Source of the DNA: Pyrus communis
Lineage: Eukaryota > Streptophyta > Magnoliopsida > Rosales > Rosaceae
Direction of reading: 5' to 3'
Assembly: GCF_963583255.1 (NCBI RefSeq)
Contig: NC_084816.1
Span: forward strand, 15,487,100-15,551,099
Length of the DNA stretch: 64,000 nucleotides
Made by a program: the position numbers and the translations under genes. Shown here piece after piece: positions 48,501 to 58,862 of this stretch. A model generated the notes under the pieces. It made no database searches. It saw nothing but the letters and a program-made list of their open reading frames with translations, and was not told the DNA's origin. The stretch's first letter is position 1. Every line of letters starts with the position of its first letter.

Positions 48501-49724
48501 CTCACACTACAAAGCTTACACAGATCCTTTATTAGTCTACCACTCTTATTTGGGTGGACTAAATATTGTGATTTATCTAACTAGTAATAAAGGCAGAACC
48601 GTGCACCATATTTTTACACAATATTTAACACAAGTTCTAGACTTTTTTTTTTGGTAAAACAATATTTAACACAAGTTCTAGACCCTTATTTGGATGCAAT
48701 CACATTTGTCACTTTTAATTTTCTAAATTATGCATTGTGAAGAAAATCCATAATTAAGTTTTTTATTCTCTTTCCTCACTCATTAATTGTATTCCATTAA
48801 ATTTCTCCTCCTTGTGCTTCAATATTCGCCCTTGCTATCTTCTTTCTTCTTTTTTTTTTTGCTCATTTGTTTTTATTTTTATTTTTTTATTATTCTTTTC
48901 TGATTTCTCTTGGAAGGACCCGGCGTCATGGTCAAAGGATGGTATAGGCTTGTTTATTACTTAATGAAATAGGCATACACATTTTGTAGTTCTAGTGCAG
49001 GCAATTTTCTATTATGCTATGTTATGCTTCTATTTTTTCAACTTTTTTCCACGGCTTAATGAATTCATAACCATAAAATAACCAAAATCTTATAGCAAAG
49101 GGAGGATCTGGAGAAGAGTCAATCTCCAACAATTTGTGTATAATAGCAAAAAGAGTCGCGGAATAGCGACTATAATCTTTTTTAGACTAAATTGGCCAAA
49201 ATTAAATGAGCAAATTACACAAAAGTCCTTCAAAGCAACAATAGAAATAAAGTTAGAGAACCCGCAAAAATAATTGTCTCAAAAAGAACCATATGTCAGC
49301 TTTTGAATCCTCTTTGTGATAGTTAGAGAAAATCAAAGAAAACTAAAAGAGAAGTATTCTTGGGATTTTCACGGGCATTGTCTTCCGTTCCTCCCAACCA
49401 CAATATAAAGAGGGTTTTGGAGAAGGGAGAAGACACACCAACATAAACAATTCTCTTAGCTTTAAAGATGAAAGGTAAAGCTCTACCCTCTAAGGTATCA
49501 CCTTGACCTCTGGGTTAGGAGGTAAGAACGTATCATCTAAATGTAAGTTTTCATAAACTTAAATCGCAAGAGCCAAAAGTTCATGAAAACTGGGGGCCAA
49601 AGTTTGTGTCCGAATTTACACCAGCCAGTCTAAATGATTATAAGCTTCTATCTTGTGATCCAACTTAAGGTGGAAGAAATATAATATTATACCATTTTAA
49701 TTAAATCACACTAATGATTAAGTG
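45561..49724. other. Retrotransposon-derived spacer, unclassified
   Basis: The words 'tgttggaaccaaatttgcac' (45,629) and 'tgttggaaccaaattcgaac' (47,711) may mark two copies of one LTR start about 2.1 kb apart, but I could not align them further. Around 46,380-46,640 a leader-like stretch and 'aatggcctcttcttcagtag' resemble a retroelement 5' region and gag start. No intact ORF is present. Confidence 0.45.
48618..48683. mobile_element. Sixteen-base T10-GGTAAA insertion between 25-base direct repeats
   Basis: The 25 bases at 48,618-48,642 are repeated exactly at 48,659-48,683, with T10 plus GGTAAA between them. Read on the minus strand it is TTTACC followed by A10, like the very tip of a retroposon tail. 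A simple 41-base slippage duplication is the alternative. Confidence 0.55.
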
Positions 49725-49729
49725 ATTAA

Positions 49730-50008
49730 TGTTGTAGGCATAATTTATTGAATAATTATGGAGACGAGGAAGAGAGAGGGTGCGGCAATAGTAGAGAGAA
49801 GAGAGAGATGTGTAATTGTGAGGTGTGTTCTATTCTACCCCATTGTGCCTTTATTTATAGTAGTAGGGAAGGTTAATTCCTTACCCTAATAGGTTACAAC
49901 TCTAATAGGATAATATATTGTCTAAGAGATATGGTAGAATCCCATAAGGATATCCTAGATATGTTAGGATTTACACAATCACATTCCTAATCTAATAGGA
50001 CTGCAACA
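49730..50008 (-). repeat. Copia 3' LTR (left copy)
   Basis: 279 bases, TG...CA ends. It has a single copy of GAAGAGAGAGAT, which serves as the empty site for the insertion seen in the other LTR. Confidence 0.88.
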
Positions 50009-53000
50009 CTCCCCCTTGATTGTGTAAATACTCAAACAAATGGTGCATCAGGTCTTCAGCGTTGACGTAAGTTTAGTTGATGAAGTCGTCGGCACAATGA
50101 GTGAATATGAGTCTCAAATCAATGGAAGAATGCATAAAAGGTAAAACTCACAAAAACATCGCTATGGTAAAACTCAAGGTGGGAAAAAAACACATAGACT
50201 AAGGAGAAAAGTGACAAGTTGCATTAAGTCAAAACTATACATCTTCTGGACGTAAGTAGAATAGCTCACAAGGGTATGACCAGCCCAGGATGGGTGCCTT
50301 GTTAAAACCTAGTTAGGTAGCAAAAACTCAATGGAAAAAATACTCCTAATTGTAGGGAAAAATAATACATTAAGATCAAGTGAGTATACTTTTGGATACT
50401 TCCCCTGAGTTTGACAGAACTTCCAAATGAGAACTACAAGCATTGAATATGAAGAGTTAGGCATACCAATTCCTCGGACAAGCTTCTAGAAGGTTGACTT
50501 CGGCAATGACGTTGTGTAGAGGTCGACAAGGTTGTCTGGGATCGGCTTGCATGACTTCAATCTCTTGATACATTGTTGATGTAGATGTAGATGCAATATG
50601 TTTTGGCGTGACTTTGTTAATGTATCATGTCTTGGTTGGGTTGATACATGCGGCATAATCTTCATGAATCGTTGTTGGGACTCAACAATGAATGAAAACA
50701 GTAAGTACTTCGAATATGCTTAACAAGAGCTCTTAACCATGTCTCACATATGGCGTAGTGAAGTAAAGTGAGTCCTGAAATGATTCGAAGATTTCACAAC
50801 TAAGGTCATATCTTGGAGGTCCAAGATATTGCGATATCCCTAATGGTAAAGACAAAACCATTTGGGATGTGCCTTGTGCAGATTTGATAAGTAGCGTCAG
50901 CATAACAAACAAGGCAAACATCATTTTGAGGATCAGAGGGTCGAATCCGCTCAGGATGCATTGGGATTTGCCCAAATCCTTAGTTCCTTCAGAGTAGTGG
51001 AAAACGTCTTTAATCCCAATTCAATGGTTGCATGTAGGCGCAATGCTGCATCTTTACCAATAGAGGAACAGAGAAGGAGATGTCCTTTCTAATTACAATG
51101 AGCTAAGTACAACAAGTGCAAAGTTGAATTCAAATATGGAACTTTGGATTCCATAACCTCTTCAAGGGTCTCATTTACATATAGTGTATAAAATATCATA
51201 GGTATACTCAAAGGTAACACCTTCAGGGTGTAGTTCGGTTGGTAGATCAAAGTACCGTCAAAACAATGTTTTGAACTTCAGGTCAAGGCATAAAACTAGT
51301 TTTCCCAAGATCCTTCATCTCAAATTCCATCTTCAGGTGCAAGGTAATTTTCTCAAGCTCTTCCAGAGTTTTAGTGAGATTCATGTCATTTGACATAAAC
51401 TGTAACTCTAGCAATTCGGAATAAGACTTCATAGTTTAACACACAAGGACTTACTTCATATCCCTAACTGATCAAATAATCACTTAGATGGGTATATCAC
51501 ATCCATTGGGTTGTTTCAATCTGTAAGTGAATGCCTCAAACAAGTTAAGAGGGTGTTCCGTGGTTTGGAACTATTTGAACTAGTCCATGTAATTCTTCGG
51601 GAACTTACATGTAAATCTTTGTATCTATATCCCTATGGAGAAATACTAACCACATTTCATAATGCTGCTATAAATCACAGGGCGTTTGAGAGAAACCTTA
51701 CACCATAAGACGTGCATCATATCGCATTATTTCATTCATCTCAATAAACTTTCTTTCCCACTTGTGACATAGCAGGTTTACCTTGGGCATTGTAGGAACG
51801 ATAGGTCCAAAACACACATTGGTAAGGAATTTTAACTTGGATTGTAATTTCGGTTGTCTAATCAGTTCTACATTGTCACTTAATCAACGGAACACAGTTT
51901 GATATCGTCGCTTTTTCATTTATGTCGGTAGCTACCATATAAGTGAAAACATTATTGATGGTAATCTTATTTCAATTTCATTTTCTCATCCAAGCTAGTA
52001 TACTGGACCAAGAATTTCAAGTCTCGGGAGTAATCTAGATTAATCTTATGAGATGGAAATGATTTGAGACATCGATCAAGTATAGATTCATTTTGTGCCT
52101 TGATCTTCCTCTTCTAGGAAAGTGAATCATATGAATTGAGTGATCTGTTATGCTCAAGGCCAGGATAAATTGATTGGCTATTCGTCGGTGTACCAGACTG
52201 TCCAACAAGGGCGGTACACCTTTCGAGGATGTTGACTCGACATCCGTTTAAGTACATCTATTCTTGCAAGTATGTTTACAGCTGGTATATGATTTCCTCA
52301 CTTTAGCTAGATCAGAGGAATGCATCTGGAGCAACATTCTGAAAACTGGAATTCATCACACTTGTACAGTATGGGGATCGAGATAAGACATAGTAGGCAA
52401 TCCGCAAATGAACGGTAAAGAGATCGATTGCAAGGGCTCTAAGAGAGTTAGTGTGAAGGAGAATCATAATCGACGAAGATTCACATCCTTATTTGAGGTC
52501 CCATGTTGGCACATTGCGGCAGCACAACTTGGCACATGGAATGCATACCTAAATGCGTAAATACGAAAAAGGTCAGGTTTACACCTAGTAACTAATTGTA
52601 ACATCAACTAGGTTGGGTGGCAATGGGCCTCAAGGCGGACCAACATAGCTGCATACAAGATTGCATACCTCACGGCAAAAATTGAAAACTTAGTGCGTTC
52701 ACCAAGATTGGGGTGATCAATTAAATTGCGCTTTATGATCGCTTTGCGAGTCTGTTTTGGAAGAGAATTCGATGTTCAATTATAAACCAAGAGACATGTA
52801 ATACTTTATTGAAAAAACCATTGATATAAACTCTCTGGCATTATCCAATCTCCCAGACTTTATGGGATAAGTAGAGTGGTGAACCCTTAAAAATTGGCCA
52901 GAAGGTTTAGCAGCAATGTATGTAAACAAACATGTGACCATTTTGTCGATTCATTAACCAAAACCATAAGTATTTATATGGTCTGCATTTTGGTTGGATT

Positions 53001-54210
53001 AGTTCACATATAGTCCCTTGAATCCACTGTGAAAAGAGGGTTGTTTCGTATCTTTGCTAGGAATGATTTAGAAAATCAATTTCCCACAACGAGCAGAGTG
53101 TACTTGTAAGCATAAAATCCTTACTTCGGGTAAGGAGATGCATTGTAGCATCATTGTTTGACCTAAGTGTCCCAAATGGTTGTGCCAAAACAAGTAAATT
53201 GCTCAAATCACCCGACTCCAAGCCTACTATATGTGGTGTGTTCCCAGTCGGGAGGCAGCCCATTGGCCCTAAAACAAACCTTCAGGCTCATTTTTGGAGG
53301 TGGTGCAAAGATATGCAACTCTATTTTGTTCAGTGGTTTCATTTATGATCATTGTCATCTCGAATATCCTAAAAAACCCAACTATGTTTTTCCAAAACGG
53401 TAAGAATATAAGGTCTCTTAAATGGTAATATAGTACCATTCATACAATGAGGAGTGTGCCAATGCTCTTAATCAGGTTGGATAGATCTGAAGTCGTTGCT
53501 AGAGATGTGATTTGGGTATAAAGTTAGTGTACATAGTATTGCATTCATCCAGACAACTAACTTTCCCACATTCGTACCTAATCACGTGTTTAATTGAATT
53601 CGGTCACATGTATACAAGAAACATGATTCAATTAACTCATTTTCAAGGACAAGATTGATAAGATTATCCATAACTAAAACAAACACCAAATGTGAATCCA
53701 AGAACATAGAAAAAATGTTCACAAAGTAAATGGTTTACTAAGGGGATTCGACTAACAAGGCCATCGATGTCAAAATTCTGCTCTTCCAACGATGTTTGGT
53801 GGAGCAAATTAGTCTCACATATTGACTAATGGTACTCCTTAACAACATTGGTAGGGGCACAAACAGATGAATAACCAATGATCTATTCCATCAAGACAGA
53901 AGTAGATTCCGCAATGTTAAGGTTCGGGAACAATATCCTTTATTCTTAAAGTTTTTGGTCTTAAATGCCAAGGATCATGCTTTGGGCAGAATGCCACACC
54001 TTGGTAGGCCCTGATTCTACCATATGTTGTAAAAATAAACTTGAAATTGAATTGTGAAAGAGACAGACCTAGACTTGGGTTTGGTAGGTTCCAACAGAAG
54101 TTGGAAGAGTCTGTTCGGTAGGCCTCTGCCGAAGCAGATGAATATCGTTCGGTGCATCTTTGCTGAAGCAAAGCATGCCTTTTTTGCATCCTTGTCGAAA
54201 CAGGGTACCA

Positions 54211-54312
54211 CCATTCAGTAGACTCTAGCTGAAGCTGAGTTGAGCCATTCGATAGACTCTAGCCGAACTAGGTCTATACCATTCTGTAGATTCTAGCTGA
54301 AGTTAGGTCTAT
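54211..54312. repeat. 34-base minisatellite inside the copia element
   Basis: Three units start at 54,211, 54,245 and 54,279, each 'ccattc.gtagactctagc' with variation, followed by part of a fourth at 54,313. Related, more diverged 'gccgaagcag' words occur just before. It lies in the gag-proximal part of the minus-strand element. Confidence 0.85.
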
Positions 54313-56138
54313 ACCTTTCTCTCACGTTTGTGGTAGTAATTAGATCCGAGAATTTGGTAAACTTCCATTTTCTACACTGCTGCTTCAGGAGCGAGTTAGA
54401 AATAAGGAAGGACAAGAAACGTATTCTCTAGTCAAAATTCGGGATTTATAATCTTTAGAATCGTACTCATTCATGGATGTAATCATGGTGTACTTCAGGC
54501 AATATCTTTCATGATTAGACAGTCCATAAGAGCGAGCCAAAGAGCCATGGAATCCTCGTTTGAGAGGTACTTCTGTTTGTAATGCTTTGGGCATAAGTAT
54601 TTGAATGAAGATCATGGCAGAGGCTTATTCAGCTCTTTCATGCCATTGTTGGCTTCAATGGTTTCTCAGCTTCTTGATTGTCAAGTGGAGATTCACGTCT
54701 TATACCCCACATAAAATGGTTTCTATTAGAAGCCTCCAATTTAGGAAAATCGAACTTGTTACGGTACAACAATCCACTAAATTGGAGGGAACAAGATTAT
54801 GATTAGTGATATGGGGATGAATCATCAATATGCATCAAAGTTAGAACATTCGAGTTCTAAGACATGATTTTCATGAAAAATGTTGGGTTTTCATGGGTGT
54901 ATTGTTTTAAGAAAAAACTTTGGGTTTCAAAGGCACTAAATTTAAAACTACAGATTCAATTTAGTTTAGGAGCGTTTAGTTCATAAAAGAGAAGTTCTTG
55001 TAAGAACACAGAATGCAATATGCTGATTTAAATGCCGTGGATTTGAGTTGCTTTGGGAACTCAAGTGTGAGCACTTCAGGACTACAAAAGGATGTCAACG
55101 GTTCAAAGAAGAAAAATAAATTATTGAATCGTTAATTCAAAAAGTGAGCTTCAGGCTAATAATTTTGGATTTCTTGTCAGATTAATGGACTACTGATCAC
55201 TTTTAATTAATTCAATAGATCGAGATCATTCGGGGTCGATCACAGAAGCCAAAATAAAATTTGTCTAGGCCCTTGGATGATTTAATGTTGGCTGCAGGCC
55301 AGACATAAAGAATCAAGCCCAAAATTGGGCTCGGGTTGAATGAGATGCAAACCCAGACAAAGTTGGGTTGCGGGCCGAGGCAAGGAAATAACCAGAGATA
55401 ATTTTGGGTTGTGAGGGACAGCAGCCCAGCTTCAGGCTGGCTGCGGGCTGAAACAAGAGAAAAACCAGCCCCAAATTGGGCTGGGAATATCCGGATACTG
55501 CAAGCCCTTATATGTTGATCCAAGGCAAGCCCAAAAACTGAAGGGCCATTCTGGAAAAACAAGTCCCAAGTCCAAACAGTGGGTTGGGTGGCAGGTTGGT
55601 TGAGCATTGAGAGGCCCAAGGCCTCGATAGTTGTATCCAAATAAATCCCAGCGGTGCTGGATATGTGGAAGTCGCCGGGGAAGAAGGTGGCGCTGCCACG
55701 GCGGCGACGATATCAGTCCAAAACAGAAGGTCGGAATCCATGGAGCATTGACATAAAACAATCAAGATGTCGGAGAAATCTAAAAATTCAGAGATTCTTC
55801 TGGAATCTCTTAAAATCCGTCGAACATCGATTGGATATGTTGGAAATCGTTGGAACGATTTGCCAAGTTACTGCCATGGCCTAAACCATGGTCGGCATCG
55901 AGATTTCCACCTGGAAATATGGTGAATCCAGCTATGTAGGTGACAAAACGCCAAAACGGTTCCGTCTCAAACCTCAGAATGGTTCTGTGCATCAGGGTTT
56001 TGGGACAGAGCGGGCTCGGCTCTTTTGGTTCGATTTTCTATTATTTAGGGTTTTCAGAACCCCAATTCATGCTTCTATTTTATTTAGATTCTTTGACTCA
56101 CAAATTCCACCTACCAAATTTATAATTGCGTGTGCATG

Positions 56139-56141
<3 letters not shown>

Positions 56142-56175
<34 letters not shown>
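56142..56175. repeat. AT microsatellite
   Basis: About 17 AT units in the 5' untranslated part of the minus-strand copia element. Confidence 0.95.
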
Positions 56176-56177
<2 letters not shown>

Positions 56178-56426
56178 ACAAATATATGAACAAATACAAT
56201 AGATATCGGAAAGAAAATATAAATGTTGGGGCTTCATGCATTATAGGAAATGTTTTCATGCTTCATGATCATTTCAAATATCTTCATTTATTTTAAGCAT
56301 ACCTGATTGACAGAAAACAATAAAAACATTTGAATTTTGTAGAAGATCATTCTCTGAAAGTCAGAATTGCATCTCTAATGCATTGTATCATGTTCAACAT
56401 AGAAAAATTAAATTGAATCAATACCA

Positions 56427-56760
56427 TGTAGATCAATTCAATAAAATAATAAATTAATCACAAAAAGAATGATTAAAACGTAATACTCTTCTAATTGAAG
56501 AATAAATTGTAGAGAGAAGAGAGAGATTGAAAAAAAAAAAAAAAGGAAGAGAGAGATGTGTGATTGTGAGGTGTGTTCTATTTTACCCCATTATGCTTTT
56601 ATTTATAGCAATAGGGAATATTAATTCCTTACCCTAATAGGATTACAACTACTCTAATAGGATAATATTTTGTCTAAGAAATAGGGTAGAATCCCATAAA
56701 AATATCCTAGATATGTTAGAATTTACACAATCATATTCTTAATTTAATAGGACAGAAACA
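56427..56760 (-). repeat. Copia 5' LTR (right copy)
   Basis: About 334 bases. Its left limit is set by the adjacent primer-site-like TGGTATTGATTC on the minus strand. It is longer than the other LTR partly because of an 18-base poly(A) insertion plus a 12-base duplication at 56,516-56,557; the first 80 bases are strongly diverged. Confidence 0.75.
56516..56557 (+). mobile_element. Poly(A) micro-insertion in the right LTR, 12-bp TSD
   Basis: GAAGAGAGAGAT at 56,516-56,527 and 56,546-56,557 flanks TG-A15-G. The left LTR has only one GAAGAGAGAGAT followed directly by GTG, so the event is an insertion after the element arrived. Confidence 0.75.
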
Positions 56761-56765
56761 ATTAA

Positions 56766-58862
56766 AACCAATTTTTAGTTGGAATTAAGACGATTGACAC
56801 AATAAGGCTAGCCAAAATCAACTATCACAATTGAAGAATATTTTTTATTTTATTTTCCCAAATGATGAAGATTTTTGTTGATTGAGGTAAGCACGGGCCA
56901 AATAATTGGCCAGCCATGTTGGGATTTATCCTGGTCATATAAGTAATACAAGCTTGGAAGAGAAAATGAACCCGATCAAACACAAACTTGTCATTCTATA
57001 TTATCTTCAATTCCTATATTAGCGTAACGTAGTACCCACACTTCTATTTCATTTTCTTTAAATTACACAATTTAGTTATCACATAGTATTTTATTTGCTC
57101 GGTCATTCAATCGTTTGATTAGAAGTCAAATTTAAGATGCAAACACAATCATTTTCGCATATTTTCTAAATGGGCCATTGTAGGCCACGAGGTGGCACGC
57201 TCACTCATCTAAAGAAGGACCACAAATCCTTCGTGACGACCTTCCAGGCCAAATAGAGGAAAACATGTTTGACCAAAATTGTTGCAGAAATGCAAGGAAG
57301 AACAAAACTTGCCTATAGCTCTCCACATAAGTACCTGGGGGAGAGGGCCGAGTTTATTTGTTTACGGTGAACTTTCCAAGTTGAGGAGTTTCCTTCGCGT
57401 AGGGGTTGTTTTAGAGGATTTTCTTCGTAGTTTACGTTTTCTATTGAACAAATTGAAGTATAAATAACATGTGGAGCTCGTACTACAAAAGGAATATTTA
57501 CCTTTTTTGTAGAATGTGAAACTGTTTAATCTCTTCTTTAATCATAGAGACTAAACTTAGGCGTAATCATCGGTCATATAGATGTCAGTCTCAACTCTCA
57601 ACCCTCGAGAAAAACAAGGTTCATGATAATTCATAGAAACACGTCAGTTATGAATATGGTACGATAAAAATCTAAAGGCAAATGATAGCAATTAAGTAGA
57701 AGCACTCCCATCATCTGTCATTTGAAGTGAAAATGGGCACCTTGTCTTTTTTTGCATAACTAAATGTGTAATGCCATCATCACATTCCAAAGTTGCTTTC
57801 TATTCACTTCTCGAATATTTGGCCAAAATATGTCTATGAATTGATTATAATTTAGGTGCACTAATTGTATTTGTTCCCATTTGGAATGGTAAACTATGAT
57901 AATTGCTCTTTGAACAACGATATAGCCTAACTAACTAATTTAATAATAAATAAGTCCAAGTTTCAATGAGAGCTTAAGCTGACTATATATTGCTCTTTCA
58001 TTAATGTTGAACTTTGTTATAACTATTAACAAGTGGACATGACAACAATTGAAGTGACAAAAACCTAATAGAGAAGCTATGATCATTTATGTATGTTGCT
58101 ATTTTTTTTGGAAGGAGAATGATGAATATAAAAGATTATTGTTATGTATATAGTTTAGATCAATTTAATAAGGCCCGCACTCGAGTTTTTACTAACCACT
58201 CGAGTAAATGAGAATTGTTACTGATGCTTCAAAAAAAGTGTGTTCTTTCCTTGTTTAATTTCATTAGAGAAGAGAATGTCAATAATAATTTCTTTATAAC
58301 TCAAGATAATATTTCGAAAAACAGAGAAAAGAGAGGGGACAAAAATATATTATATATCTTCCTGAAATGTGTAGTACAACATACTTATATCCCACCGATA
58401 ACAAATTTCCACCCACCATGCATTATTCTTTTTGTGCATCTCATAATAACTACAATCGATATATATACCAACTAGTTATTATTATTAACCTTGATGTATC
58501 TCTCCCTATGTTTTTATGTAGCTATTCACATCTTCCTTCACAAAGTATATGACACTCTTTGAAGCCTTTGAGCGTCATGAAAAAAGCAGATACATACAAG
58601 ACTACTCTTCATTGTCACTTTATATATACTCAAGTGTGACCTTTATTTCAACCACCATGTCCCACTTCATCTGAGCTACCCTTGAACTCTTGCCTTCTGA
58701 TACCATATATGGTAATATAAAAGTAGAATAAACGCTGTTTTTCTACTTCTGCAGTCTATGACTAGGAACAATTTTCTACCAACCTTCAGGAATAAAGCAG
58801 GGATCCTCAATGAAAAAGATAAAAAGAAAGAAAAAGAGATGGAGGAATATTTGAAGGTTTAT
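56766..58862. other. Spacer downstream of the MYB gene
   Basis: AT-rich; short frames without recognisable similarity. The part next to 58,862 is the MYB 3' UTR. Confidence 0.6.

Larger units (their letters stand above)
49730..56760 (-). mobile_element. Ty1-copia LTR retrotransposon with two LTRs and ATTAA TSD
   Basis: ATTAA at 49,725-49,729 and 56,761-56,765 flanks the element. The LTRs, 49,730-50,008 and about 56,427-56,760, share long stretches, e.g. 'gtgaggtgtgttctatt' and 'tcctagatatgtta'. On the minus strand the order is 5' LTR (right), primer site TGGTATTGATTC beside it at about 56,426, internal region, and polypurine tract AATCAAGGGGGAG just before the 3' LTR (TGTTGCAGTCC, 50,008). 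The internal minus strand between about 53,000 and 52,300 gives integrase pieces in family order: CGPYKYLW, MSLGL, MGPQIRM, FVDYDSPS, LEPLTGDLF-like, FADC. Stops are frequent, so it cannot move by itself. Confidence 0.9.

Noticed and set aside
55212..55765. Minus-strand frames of 85-142 residues rich in Pro/Gly/Trp
   Set aside because: They lie in the gag-side part of a dead copia element, overlap one another in different frames and show no gag motif.
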